Source: Thalassospira mesophila (lineage in GTDB: Bacteria; Pseudomonadota; Alphaproteobacteria; Rhodospirillales; Thalassospiraceae). From it: 64,000 nucleotides of DNA. This document shows, piece by piece, positions 46,363-55,114 of the stretch. The notes under the pieces are model-generated. The model was not told the origin of the DNA. It made no database searches and was given only the letters and a program-made list of their open reading frames with translations. The stretch lies in assembly GCF_002115755.1 (NCBI RefSeq), contig NZ_JFKA01000005.1, positions 1-64,000 of the forward strand, in the 5' to 3' direction. Each line of letters opens with the position of its first letter. Within the stretch, counting starts at the first letter, position 1. Made by a program: the position numbers and the translations under genes.

Positions 46363-47124
46363 CTAGCGCGCATCGACCTGCATTTCGGCGATAAAGTCGT
46401 AACTGTCGCCGCGATAATGCGATCTGGTGAATTCAACGGGGGTGCCATTGGCCAGAAACGACCGGCGTTCAATATAAAGGGCGGCACTTCCTTCGGGCAC
46501 GCCAAGGGCGCGGGCTGTTTCGTAATCAAACAGTTCGGCGCGTAACCTTTGCAGGGCGCGTTCAGGTTTTTTGCCATATTTCGCCAGTGCGTCGTAAAGC
46601 GACTTGTCCACTTCTTCGGGCACGGGAATAAACTGTTTGGGCACCACGGCAAATTCCAGCGCCATCGGTTTGTCATTGGCGGTACGCAACCGGCGAAACC
46701 GGGCGACCTCGGTGCCGGGCGACAGGTTTAACGCCATGGCTTCTTCCGGGGTTGCATAACCGACAGATTTTTCCAGCCAGACTGCACCGGGGTTCATGCC
46801 CCGTGTGGTCATGTCTTCGGTAAAGGATGTCAGCCGCGACAGGGCCTGTTCAACGCGCGGTGCGACAAAGGTGCCCGCACCATGGCGTTGCACCAGAACG
46901 CCATCATCGACCAGTGCGCGTACAGCATTGCGTACCGTAACGCGTGAAATACCCAGTTCCGTTGCCAAATCCCGTTCACTTGGCAGGGCATCGTCAACCT
47001 TTAATAGCCCATCATCAATAATGGCCTTAAGGGCGGTTTGCAGGCGACGGTATAGCGGACCATGGCCGGTATTTTCAAAGTCGCGGGCGCGCAGGCTTTT
47101 TAAAACGTCATCTGGTGCAATCAT
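46363..47124 (-). CDS. GntR-family regulator, HutC/NagR (UTRA) subfamily
   Basis: 253 aa. N-terminal winged helix-turn-helix (about 22-88, LPSERDLATELGISRVTVRNAVRAL) and a C-terminal UTRA effector domain (about 105-250; ALYIERRSFLANGTPVEFTRSHYRGD). Homologues repress amino-sugar genes and respond to GlcNAc-6-P or GlcN-6-P. Start overlaps the stop of the kinase gene by four bases (ATGA). Likely targets are the TGGTAT elements at 48048-48070 and 48235-48251. Confidence 0.92.
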   Translation of the reverse strand: MIAPDDVLKSLRARDFENTGHGPLYRRLQTALKAIIDDGLLKVDDALPSERDLATELGISRVTVRNAVRALVDDGVLVQRHGAGTFVAPRVEQALSRLTSFTEDMTTRGMNPGAVWLEKSVGYATPEEAMALNLSPGTEVARFRRLRTANDKPMALEFAVVPKQFIPVPEEVDKSLYDALAKYGKKPERALQRLRAELFDYETARALGVPEGSAALYIERRSFLANGTPVEFTRSHYRGDSYDFIAEMQVDAR

Positions 47125-48011
47125 GGGTGGGCCTCAAATTGGCGTTTGGCCATCAAAATGGCCCCATCAAGGGCGTCGCCCGATGCGGGAACCATTTTTT
47201 GCTGAATATCAGCGGGCATTAACGCAGCCATGCGTTGGGCAATGCCGCCCATCAATGTCAGGCACGGGGCACCAAATGCCAGTAACCGGCGCAATATTTG
47301 TTGGTTGGCGGAACCGGCATGCGAAACAATTTCCGACGCAACTTTGTCGTCGGCATCAAAGGCATCAAAAACAGCCATGGTAAATTGCCCGTAATCGGCG
47401 GGGCGCGCAGTTTCGGCAAAGGATACCATTTCTTCCGGGCTGTTATGAAAATGTGCCATTAACTGGCGGGTCAGCCCGGATTCCAGACCAATTTTTTCAT
47501 GCGCCAGCAGGGTTTTTTCCAACGCATGTTTGCCAATGCGTGCGCCGCTGCCAATGTCGGAAATTTCAAATCCCCAACCGGCAACAGCCAATTGCTGGTC
47601 GCCAACAATGGCTTGCCCGCAGGTTCCGGTGCCGACAATCAAAATAGCACCATCGCGGCCATTATGCGCGCCAAGGCATGCGCTATAGGCATCGGTTTCA
47701 AAAACGGCACTGGCAAACGGGTGGGGATGGGCACGAATCCGGTTTTTCTCGCGGGTGAGCGATAAACCGGCAAGGCCCAAACCGGCATGAATATCACCGA
47801 TTCGATTCCGCGGCAGCGATGCCTTTTCAAGGGCTTCAAAGGCCGCACCGGTTATTTCGGCAAAGATTTTTTCCAGACCAAGGCGTGTATTGGCGCTGCC
47901 GCGCATGGCTTCCCCCAGGATATCGCCATTATCGTTGCACAGCCGGACCCGGCACCGCGTTCCGCCGCCATCAACCCCCAGGAAAAGTCTTTTTGCTTCC
48001 GGTTTATTCAT
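47121..48011 (-). CDS. N-acetylglucosamine (possibly also MurNAc) kinase, BadF/BadG family
   Basis: 296 aa of the ASKHA fold: phosphate loop FLGVDGGGTRCRVRL, GLGLAG, ILIVGTGTCGQA and DIGSGARIGKHAL. Relatives include GlcNAc kinases and the clostridial MurK, which phosphorylates both GlcNAc and MurNAc. The gene stands opposite murQ, which needs MurNAc-6-P, and no other amino-sugar kinase or PTS is present, so a dual role is attractive but unproven. First gene of the leftward operon. Confidence 0.88.
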   Translation of the reverse strand: MNKPEAKRLFLGVDGGGTRCRVRLCNDNGDILGEAMRGSANTRLGLEKIFAEITGAAFEALEKASLPRNRIGDIHAGLGLAGLSLTREKNRIRAHPHPFASAVFETDAYSACLGAHNGRDGAILIVGTGTCGQAIVGDQQLAVAGWGFEISDIGSGARIGKHALEKTLLAHEKIGLESGLTRQLMAHFHNSPEEMVSFAETARPADYGQFTMAVFDAFDADDKVASEIVSHAGSANQQILRRLLAFGAPCLTLMGGIAQRMAALMPADIQQKMVPASGDALDGAILMAKRQFEAHP

Positions 48012-48047
48012 TGTTTGTCATCCCTAACTGGCATCACCATAACAGAG

Positions 48048-48070
48048 TGGTATCAATAATAGCAATACCA
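48048..48070. promoter_or_regulatory. Inverted TGGTAT repeat upstream of the kinase operon
   Basis: TGGTAT at 48048-48053 and ATACCA at 48065-48070 form an inverted repeat with 11 bases between, 37 bases before the kinase start. The half-site matches the two near the murQ promoter. Operator for the GntR regulator is the likeliest reading. Confidence 0.5.
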
Positions 48071-48225
48071 ATACAGGTCCACTTATCGCAAGTGAGAGCC
48101 CCTTAGTCTGTACCAACCAGCCCGGACAAACATGCTGTTTAAATTAAATTTTTCTTTATCCACTGGCACTTAAACCAAAAAACACACCACATCTTGCAGG
48201 TGCCGACAGGTTGAAATTTAACGCC

Positions 48226-48254
48226 TTGCGTGTCTGGTATCACAATGGTATTTA
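48226..48254 (+). promoter_or_regulatory. murQ promoter with overlapping TGGTAT repeats
   Basis: TTGCGT (48226-48231) and TATTTA (48249-48254) are 17 bases apart. Two direct TGGTAT copies at 48235 and 48246, 11 bases or one helical turn apart, fill the spacer and touch the -10 box, a layout expected for repression. The start codon is 24 bases further. Confidence 0.55.
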
Positions 48255-48277
48255 ATTATGGAAGGGAGATCAGGGAA

Positions 48278-49165
48278 ATGGCATCAGGCACCGAAGTTTT
48301 CGATATGCGCTTTGCCGGGTTGGACCAATGGTCCGATGCCGATTTCCTGACGGCGTTATGGGAAGGCCAGATACGCGCTGTTGCCGCGGTCGGCCCGATG
48401 ATTGAACCCTTGGCCCATGCGGCTGCCGACATTGCGGATCGATTGCTGGGTGGTGGTCGCCTTGTTTATGCCGGGGCCGGGACATCGGGCACAGTTGCCT
48501 GGCAGGACGCCAAGGAACTGGGCGGTACTTTTGGCTGGCCCGAAGACAAAACAATTGTTTTGCTGGCGGGCGGTGTTGACAGTGCGCCGGGTGTTTTCAA
48601 TTCCGCCGAAGATGACCGCGATGCCGCACAGAACGAAATTTCCCGACACAATATCGGCCCCAAAGATGCGGTTATTGCGGTTGCCGCCAGCGGATCGACC
48701 CCCTTTACCTTAAGTGCGGTGCAGGCGGCTAACAATGCCGGGGCGCTTACAATTGGAATTTGCAATAATGCCGACGGGGCTTTGTTGACCCATGCGCATC
48801 ACGGTATTTTTCTTGATAGCGCACCCGAGGTTGTGGCGGGTTCCACCCGAATGGGGGCGGGCACTGCGCAAAAAGCGGCTCTTAACATGCTGTCAACACT
48901 GGTAATGAACAAGCTGGGACGGTTGTTTGATAACCTGATGGTTGGCATGCGGGCCGAAAACATCAAATTACAGGGCAGGGCGGTTCGCATCGTTTGCCAT
49001 ATCGCCGGGTGCGATGGCGATGGCGCACAGGCCGCCCTTGAACAATCCGGTTTTGATATCCGCTGCGCCGTTTTAATGGTGCGCGGCCAAACTTTGCGAA
49101 AAGCAAAAGAAATTCTGGCGTCCGTGAACGGTAATCTTCGGGCGGCGCTTGAATATAAGGGTTGA
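48278..49165 (+). CDS. murQ: N-acetylmuramic acid 6-phosphate etherase
   Basis: 295 aa, SIS-fold lyase: VYAGAGTSGTVAWQDAKEL, AVAASGSTPFTLSAVQAAN, and SAPEVVAGSTRMGAGTAQKAALNMLST are diagnostic. It splits MurNAc-6-P into GlcNAc-6-P and D-lactate. ATG 48278 follows GGGAGATCAGGGAA; the frame is open to 48230, across the proposed promoter. First gene of the rightward unit with the sugar ABC transporter; a small CCCGGT/ACCGGG stem-loop sits at its stop. Confidence 0.95.
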   Translation: MASGTEVFDMRFAGLDQWSDADFLTALWEGQIRAVAAVGPMIEPLAHAAADIADRLLGGGRLVYAGAGTSGTVAWQDAKELGGTFGWPEDKTIVLLAGGVDSAPGVFNSAEDDRDAAQNEISRHNIGPKDAVIAVAASGSTPFTLSAVQAANNAGALTIGICNNADGALLTHAHHGIFLDSAPEVVAGSTRMGAGTAQKAALNMLSTLVMNKLGRLFDNLMVGMRAENIKLQGRAVRIVCHIAGCDGDGAQAALEQSGFDIRCAVLMVRGQTLRKAKEILASVNGNLRAALEYKG

Positions 49166-49219
49166 ACCCGGTTCACAAAGGACCGGGCAGCCTACCGACA
49201 TTGATCAGAGGAGGCATAA

Positions 49220-50485
49220 ATGTCGAACAAACTATTGGCCAAAGGGCTGGCGGGTGCCTTGGCGGCAAGTGTCGCCCTGGTTCCGTTGATGGCGCAGGCT
49301 GGCGATCTGGTGATCGAAAGCTGGCGTAATGACGATATTGATATCTGGAATGACAAAATCATCCCGGCTTTTAACGAACAATATCCTGATATTCATGTGT
49401 CGTTCAAACCGACAACACCAACCGAATATAATGCAGCGCTGAATGCAAAACTTTCCGGCGGGACTGCAGGCGATCTGGTGGCGTGTCGTCCGTTTGATGC
49501 CTCGCTTGAGCTTTATAAACAGGGCAATCTTGCGTCCCTGAACGATCTGCCGGGCATGGATAACTTTTCCGATGTGGCAAAATCGGCATGGCAGACCGAT
49601 GACGGGTCAACCACGTTTTGCGTGCCGATGGCGTCGGTTATTCATGGCTTTATCTATAACAAGGAAGCCTTTGAAGAAGTTGGCGTAGAGGTTCCCAAAA
49701 CCACCGAAGAATTCTTCCAGGTTCTTGATAAAATCAAGGAAGATGGCACCTATATTCCGATGGCAATGGGCACGGCCGACCAGTGGGAAGCCGCTACCAT
49801 GGGCTTCCAGAATATCGGTCCGAACCATTGGAAAGGCGAAGAGGGCCGCAAAGCCCTGATCGACGGCAGCCAGAAATTTACCGACAAACCCTATGTCGAT
49901 ACTTTCACCGAACTGGCCCGTTGGAAAGATTACCTGCCTGATGGTTTTGAAGCCATTTCCTATCCCGATGCGCAGAACCTGTTCTCGCTGGGCCGTGCGG
50001 CCATTTATCCGGCGGGTTCATGGGACATATCCTTGTTTAACAAACAGGCCGATTTCAAATTCAGTGCCTTTCCACCGCCCGCACCGGCGGGTTCTGATAC
50101 CTGCTATATCAGTGACCACACCGATATCGGCATGGGCCTGAATGCCCATTCCAAAAATGCCAAAGACGCCAAGGTATTCCTTGAATGGATGACTGGCCCG
50201 GCCTTTGCCGAGCTTTATTCCAACGCGCTTCCGGGCTTCTTCTCGTTGTCGAATGCCAAAGTCGATATTAAGGATCCGGTTGCACAGGAATTTGTCAGCT
50301 GGCGCCAGAAATGCAAATCGACCATTCGGAACTCCTATCAGATCCTTTCGCGCGGCACGCCGAACCTTGAAAATGACCTGTGGAACATTTCCGCCCAGGT
50401 TATCAACGGCACGCTGACGCCGGAACAAGGGGCACAAAAGGCCGAAGACGGCCTGGCAAAATGGTATGCACCGCATCAGAAATGA
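49220..50485 (+). CDS. ABC transporter sugar-binding protein (family 1), amino-sugar type by context
   Basis: 421 aa. Signal peptide ends AQA at residue 27. Mature part has the family 1 pattern (VIESWRNDDIDIWNDKIIPAFNEQYPD; PGSWD-like PAGSWDISLF). Location after murQ and opposite nagA suggests GlcNAc, chitobiose or MurNAc-type ligands. GAGGAGG precedes the ATG. A strong RNA hairpin follows the stop, which could keep binding protein more abundant than the permeases. Confidence 0.92.
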   Translation: MSNKLLAKGLAGALAASVALVPLMAQAGDLVIESWRNDDIDIWNDKIIPAFNEQYPDIHVSFKPTTPTEYNAALNAKLSGGTAGDLVACRPFDASLELYKQGNLASLNDLPGMDNFSDVAKSAWQTDDGSTTFCVPMASVIHGFIYNKEAFEEVGVEVPKTTEEFFQVLDKIKEDGTYIPMAMGTADQWEAATMGFQNIGPNHWKGEEGRKALIDGSQKFTDKPYVDTFTELARWKDYLPDGFEAISYPDAQNLFSLGRAAIYPAGSWDISLFNKQADFKFSAFPPPAPAGSDTCYISDHTDIGMGLNAHSKNAKDAKVFLEWMTGPAFAELYSNALPGFFSLSNAKVDIKDPVAQEFVSWRQKCKSTIRNSYQILSRGTPNLENDLWNISAQVINGTLTPEQGAQKAEDGLAKWYAPHQK

Positions 50486-50499
50486 TCGGACAAGCAATT

Positions 50500-50525
50500 G
50501 GACAGGCGCAAAATTGTGCCTGTCC
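50500..50525 (+). other. Intercistronic stem-loop behind the binding-protein gene
   Basis: GGACAGGCGCAA pairs with TTGTGCCTGTCC (one G-U pair) with a very tight loop, 14 bases after the stop. No U-run, so it probably stabilises the upstream mRNA or slows polymerase. A second small stem GGCGTT/AACGCC lies at 50563-50578. Confidence 0.7.
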
Positions 50526-50657
50526 ACCCTTCGGGGTATGGGATAATTTTATAAAAGCGGGCGGCGTTTGATAACGCCCGACAGGTGGGAGAGGGGCTAT
50601 CTGTCCATCTTATCTATCGCCCCGCCATCAGACATTTTCAGACAGACAGGACATGGT

Positions 50658-51596
50658 ATGGCGCATTCAGGGCCCATGACCGATTGGCGCAAGGCAAAGC
50701 TGCCTGTGTTTGCCTTTCTGGCACCCGCAACAATCCTTTATACGCTGTTTATGATTTACCCGTTGATCGATTCGATCCGGTTAAGTTTTTACAGCGCGCC
50801 ATCGGGCGGCGATCTGGCTTTTGTCGGTTTCGATAATTATCGCACAATCTTAAGCGATCCCGACTGGGCCTCAACGTTCTGGAACAGCTTCTGGAACAAC
50901 ATGAAATTTTTTGCCGTTCACATGCTGGTGCAAAACCCCATCGGCATTGCGCTTGCCGCAGTTCTTAGCCTGCCGCGCCTTAAATTTCGCAATACCTACC
51001 GCACCCTTATTTTCATGCCGACCATGCTGTCGGTGGTGATTGTCGGCTTTATCTGGCAGCTTATTTTAAGCCCGGTTTGGGGTGTTGGTGCCGATATTCT
51101 TGATATTGTCGGCCTGAAATCGCTGTTTGGTCCGTGGCTGGGCAAGGAAGGCAGTGCGCTGATAACACTGGCATTCATTTCCGTCTGGCAATGGGTCGGC
51201 ATTCCGATGATGCTGATTTATGCAGCCTTGCTGGCCATTCCCGAAGACCTGGTTGATGCCGCCATTGTCGATGGGGCGTCCCATTTCGAGGTGTTCTGGC
51301 ATATCAAAATGCCCCTGATCCTGCCAACGGTCGCCATGGTGTCGATTTTAACATTTGTCGGTAACTTCAATGCCTTCGACCTTGTTTATACCGTAAAAGG
51401 TGCGCTGGCCGGGCCGAATTTCTCCAGCGATATCATGGGCACTTTGTTTTACCGCACCTTCTTTGGCTATCAGTTGCAGCTTGGCAGCCCGACACTTGGC
51501 GCAACCGTGGCATCGTTGATGTTTATGATCATCCTTGCCGGTGTGCTGTTTTACCTGTTTGTCGTGCAGCGCCGCATGTCACGCTATCAACTGTAA
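50658..51596 (+). CDS. Sugar ABC transporter permease, MalF-like
   Basis: 312 aa, six TM helices starting FAFLAPATILYTLFMIYPLI. The EAA loop reads EDLVDAAIVDGASHFEVFWHIKMPLILP, which contacts the ATPase. ATG 50658 has AGGACA upstream; the open frame begins at 50568, before any hydrophobic segment and inside the leader. The next permease starts 15 bases after the stop. Confidence 0.94.
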   Translation: MAHSGPMTDWRKAKLPVFAFLAPATILYTLFMIYPLIDSIRLSFYSAPSGGDLAFVGFDNYRTILSDPDWASTFWNSFWNNMKFFAVHMLVQNPIGIALAAVLSLPRLKFRNTYRTLIFMPTMLSVVIVGFIWQLILSPVWGVGADILDIVGLKSLFGPWLGKEGSALITLAFISVWQWVGIPMMLIYAALLAIPEDLVDAAIVDGASHFEVFWHIKMPLILPTVAMVSILTFVGNFNAFDLVYTVKGALAGPNFSSDIMGTLFYRTFFGYQLQLGSPTLGATVASLMFMIILAGVLFYLFVVQRRMSRYQL

Positions 51597-51611
51597 AGGG
51601 GGACTGCATCC

Positions 51612-52457
51612 ATGGCTTTTAATGTTCGCAAGGATCAGGCATCCCGTGCTGTTATCGTTCACGCAGTATTGCTCAGCTACACGCTGATTGCGCTTTATCC
51701 GGTATTTCTGATCGTGATTAACGCGTTTAAATCCCGCAAGGGCATTTTTCGCGAACCAATGGCGCTGCCAACGAGCAAAACCTTCAGCCTTTCCGGCTTT
51801 GAAAAGGTCTTGGACAAGGCCGATTTCGGGACGTACTTCTTTAACAGCATGTCGGTAACGATCATTACCATTGTGGTGGTTCTGTTGCTTGCCGCAATGG
51901 CAGCATGGGCATTATCGGAATATAAATTCCCCTTCAATACCGCCCTGGCGATTTATCTGGCGATTGGCATCATGGTGCCGATCCGTCTTGGCACGGTCTC
52001 TATCCTTAGTTTGATGGTCGATCTGGGGCTGGTCAATACATTGACATCCCTGGTCCTGGTCTATGTGGCGCAGGGCTTGCCATTGGCAATTTTCATCCTG
52101 ACCGAATTCATGCATCAGATTCCCAAGGATTTGAAGGAAGCCGCCCGTTGTGACGGGGTTGGCGAGTTTAAAATTTTTTTCGCGGTCATTTTACCGCTGG
52201 TGCGCCCGGCTGTGGCGACGGTTGCGGTGTTTACCATGATCCCGATCTGGAACGATTTGTGGTTCCCCCTCATTCTGGCCCCGGGTAACGGCAAACAGAC
52301 CATTACGTTGGGGGTGCAACAGTTTATCGGGCAATATGTCACTGACTGGAACGCGGTGCTGGCATCGCTCAGCCTCGCCATCATTCCCATCCTGATCCTT
52401 TATCTGATTTTCTCCCGCCAACTGATCCGCGGCCTAACATCTGGCGCAGTGAAGTGA
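51612..52457 (+). CDS. Sugar ABC transporter permease, MalG-like
   Basis: 281 aa, six TM helices. The EAA loop is KDLKEAARCDGVGEFKIFFAVILPLVRP. N-terminal LLSYTLIALYPVFLIVINAFKS is typical of the second CUT1 permease. Forms the channel with the preceding MalF-like protein. The ATPase gene follows after 28 bases. Confidence 0.95.
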   Translation: MAFNVRKDQASRAVIVHAVLLSYTLIALYPVFLIVINAFKSRKGIFREPMALPTSKTFSLSGFEKVLDKADFGTYFFNSMSVTIITIVVVLLLAAMAAWALSEYKFPFNTALAIYLAIGIMVPIRLGTVSILSLMVDLGLVNTLTSLVLVYVAQGLPLAIFILTEFMHQIPKDLKEAARCDGVGEFKIFFAVILPLVRPAVATVAVFTMIPIWNDLWFPLILAPGNGKQTITLGVQQFIGQYVTDWNAVLASLSLAIIPILILYLIFSRQLIRGLTSGAVK

Positions 52458-52485
52458 TTTACGGGTTACAGGAGCACTTTAAAAA

Positions 52486-53604
52486 ATGGCCGATTTGAAA
52501 CTGGACCAGATCTGCAAAAGCTATGGCGCGGTCGATGTGCTGCATGGCATTGATCTGGATGTAAAAGACGGGGAATTTGTTGTTTTTGTCGGCCCGTCGG
52601 GCTGTGGCAAATCAACACTTCTGCGCATCATTGCCGGGCTGGAAGACATTACCAGCGGCGACCTTATGATTGACGGGGATGTTGTAAACACCAAAACGCC
52701 CAAGGATCGCGGCATTGCCATGGTGTTTCAGTCCTATGCGCTGTATCCGCATATGACGGTTTATAAAAACATGGCCTTTGGCCTGAAACTGGCAAAAACC
52801 GATAAAGCCGCCCTTGATCAGCGCGTACGGGCAGCGGCATCCACCTTGCAACTTGACAGTTTGTTAGACCGCCGCCCGTCTGAACTGTCGGGCGGGCAAC
52901 GTCAGCGTGTCGCCATTGGCCGTGCCATTGTGCGTGAGCCCAAGGTGTTCCTGTTTGATGAACCATTGTCAAACCTTGACGCCGCCTTGCGGGTGCAAAC
53001 CCGGATCGAAATTGCCAAGCTGCATCAAAAGCTGAAATCAACCATCGTTTATGTCACCCATGACCAGATCGAAGCCATGACACTGGCCGACAAAATTGTG
53101 GTGATGAATGCCGGCAAGGTCGAGCAGGTCGGGTCCCCGATGACGCTTTATCATCATCCCAAAACCCGCTTTGTTGCCGGGTTTATCGGCTCGCCAGCAA
53201 TGAATTTCACCCGGGTTAAAATCATCGCCACGGCGGATGAAACGGTGACCGTTGAAATGCCAGGCGGCGGCACCGCGATTTTGCCGTTTGCTGTTCCGGC
53301 CGGGCAGGTGGGCAATGACGTTGAACTGGGCATTCGCCCCGAACATCTTGAACTGAACCGCGCGGGCGACTTGCCCGTCAGCGGCGAGGTTGAAGTGGTC
53401 GAGAAGCTTGGCGACTCCACCTATCTTTACGTGCGTTTGCACAATGGCGATCTGGTTACATTGCGCGCACCGGGCCATAGCCGGGCCAAAATCGGCGAAA
53501 CGGTTGTTGCTGCAGCCGATGGCGGGGCTGCCCATTTGTTTGACGCCAACGGCCAGACTTTTGCCAAGGTGAATTGCCCTGCGCAATATAGCGCCGACGA
53601 ATAG
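52486..53604 (+). CDS. Sugar ABC transporter ATPase, UgpC/MsmK type
   Basis: 372 aa. Walker A GPSGCGKS (36-43), Q-loop [19 protein letters not shown] signature, Walker [17 protein letters not shown], switch His [10 protein letters not shown], and a C-terminal TOBE/OB region (from about 240). Sugar-importer ATPase; completes the transporter behind murQ. A second such ATPase at 61681 could be exchangeable, as known in other bacteria. Confidence 0.95.
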   Translation: MADLKLDQICKSYGAVDVLHGIDLDVKDGEFVVFVGPSGCGKSTLLRIIAGLEDITSGDLMIDGDVVNTKTPKDRGIAMVFQSYALYPHMTVYKNMAFGLKLAKTDKAALDQRVRAAASTLQLDSLLDRRPSELSGGQRQRVAIGRAIVREPKVFLFDEPLSNLDAALRVQTRIEIAKLHQKLKSTIVYVTHDQIEAMTLADKIVVMNAGKVEQVGSPMTLYHHPKTRFVAGFIGSPAMNFTRVKIIATADETVTVEMPGGGTAILPFAVPAGQVGNDVELGIRPEHLELNRAGDLPVSGEVEVVEKLGDSTYLYVRLHNGDLVTLRAPGHSRAKIGETVVAAADGGAAHLFDANGQTFAKVNCPAQYSADE

Positions 53605-53634
53605 GGCATTAGGATTACAATATCTGTCTGATTT

Positions 53635-53667
53635 GGGGTGGTCCATGGGGCCACCCTTTTTCGTTTT
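53635..53667 (+). terminator. Terminator after the amino-sugar transporter operon
   Basis: GGGTGG pairs with CCACCC around TCCATGGGG and is followed by five T residues, then CGTTTTT, about 30 bases past the stop. Confidence 0.8.
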
Positions 53668-53732
53668 TAATCGTGGATCATGCGAAGCACCGCCACAAAT
53701 TTTGTTGCAGAACTTTAACTTGCGATTTGGGG

Positions 53733-53800
53733 CGAAACATGGCGAAACTTGTAACGAAAAGTTCAATAGAAAACGAAATCAGTCTTTTTGGTTTCGTTTC
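53733..53800 (+). promoter_or_regulatory. Cluster of CGAAAC/GTTTCG repeats upstream of the polyamine-type operon
   Basis: CGAAAC occurs at 53733 and 53743, close variants CGAAAA at 53755 and CGAAAT at 53774, and the inverse TTTCGTTTC at 53792-53800. Spacing of the first three is 10 and 12 bases, roughly one helical turn. A TGCTGATAAT extended -10-like element follows at 53812-53821. Repeats of this kind resemble DeoR-type operators; no regulator gene is adjacent. The rest of the 302-bp spacer shows only the upstream terminator. Confidence 0.45.
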
Positions 53801-53906
53801 AACATAAAATTTGCTGATAATATCATTCAGCGGCGTCCCATAGCGCGGGCTGTGGGAGCGTGATTGGTGGCAGATTTTGATTTCGTCAACAAAGGGGTTC
53901 GTTACA

Positions 53907-54992
53907 ATGTCTAAAAATACCGGTTCGCTGCGCGCAACCATGCTCGGTGTATCTGCACTGGCGGGTGTGATGATGCTGGCAAGCGCTGCCCAGGCAGAAG
54001 AATTGCGTTTGCTGACCTGGGGTGGTTATGCCCCGGATGACGTTGTCCAGATGTTTGAAAAGGAAACCGGCATTGATGTCGAGGTAACCCTGTCAAACAA
54101 TGAAGACATGATTTCAAAATTGCGCGCCACCGGTGGCGGCGGTTTTGACCTTGCCCAGCCGTCACAGGACCGCATTGCCGGTGTTCAGATGGAATATGGC
54201 ATCTACAAGCCGATGGATCTGTCAAAGGTTGATGCCGCACAGTTTATCCCGTCCATGCTGGCCGCTACCAAAACCAACACCACGGTTGATGGCGAAGTTT
54301 ATGGCCTGCCGCATATCTGGGGTACCAGCGGCCTTGTGGTTGATACCAAAAAAGCACCCGACGTTAAGGATTACACCGACCTTTGTAATGATAGCGTTGC
54401 CGGTAAGGTTTCCTACCGTCTGAAACGCCCGACCCTGATCGGCTTTGCCTTCGCCATGGGAATGGACCCGTTTGCCGCCTATAATGACGAAGCCAAATAT
54501 CAGGAAATTCTCGATAAGGTTCAGGAAAAGCTGATCGCGTGCAAACCGAACGTCAAAACCTATTGGGAGGGTGGCGATGCGCTGCTGAACCTGGTGCGTT
54601 CGGGCGAAGTTGTTGCGGCCATGGCATGGGATACCGGCGGGTGGAAGCTCAATAACGATAATGCCGACATTACCTTTGTTGCCCCGAAATCCGGTGCGCT
54701 GGGTTGGGTCGATACGTTTGCATTGCCGCGCAAAACCGAAAACGAAGCAGCCGCATACAAATGGATCAACTTTGTTATGCAGCCGGAAATTGCCGCCAAA
54801 ATTACGGCAAGTGCCGGTAACTTCACCGCTTCCAAAGGGGCTGACGCCTTTGCCGAAGACAAGTTGAAAGCACAGTTCCAGGGCAGCTTCCCGCAGGAAG
54901 CCCTTGATAACATTAAATGGTATCCGCCGGTTCCTGCCGGTTTGGAAACCCTTGAAGGCAAGGCACTGGACCGGATTAAAGCCGCCCAGTAA
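53907..54992 (+). CDS. Polyamine-type ABC transporter binding protein
   Basis: 361 aa. Signal peptide ends AQA near residue 30; the mature protein starts EELRLLTWGGYAPDDVVQMFEKE, as in the PotD/PotF family, and contains YGLPHIWGTSGLVVDT. Ligand probably putrescine, spermidine or a related amine, by family only. ATG 53907 has AAGGGG eight bases upstream; the frame extends to 53877. A 13-bp hairpin follows the stop. Confidence 0.9.
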   Translation: MSKNTGSLRATMLGVSALAGVMMLASAAQAEELRLLTWGGYAPDDVVQMFEKETGIDVEVTLSNNEDMISKLRATGGGGFDLAQPSQDRIAGVQMEYGIYKPMDLSKVDAAQFIPSMLAATKTNTTVDGEVYGLPHIWGTSGLVVDTKKAPDVKDYTDLCNDSVAGKVSYRLKRPTLIGFAFAMGMDPFAAYNDEAKYQEILDKVQEKLIACKPNVKTYWEGGDALLNLVRSGEVVAAMAWDTGGWKLNNDNADITFVAPKSGALGWVDTFALPRKTENEAAAYKWINFVMQPEIAAKITASAGNFTASKGADAFAEDKLKAQFQGSFPQEALDNIKWYPPVPAGLETLEGKALDRIKAAQ

Positions 54993-55004
54993 TGCCTGAC
55001 GGTT

Positions 55005-55037
55005 ATGGCATCCCCGGCGTTAATCCGGGGGTGCCAT
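55005..55037 (+). terminator. Strong hairpin between binding-protein and ATPase genes
   Basis: ATGGCATCCCCGG pairs with CCGGGGGTGCCAT (13 bp, one G-U) around a 7-nt loop, followed by ATTTGTTT. Probably a partial terminator or 3' stabiliser inside the operon. Confidence 0.7.
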
Positions 55038-55114
55038 ATTTGTTTAAAAACAAAAAGATGCGATCCATTTCGCACCAACATAATTAAAAATATTCAGGAT
55101 AGTTCGGGGTAAAT

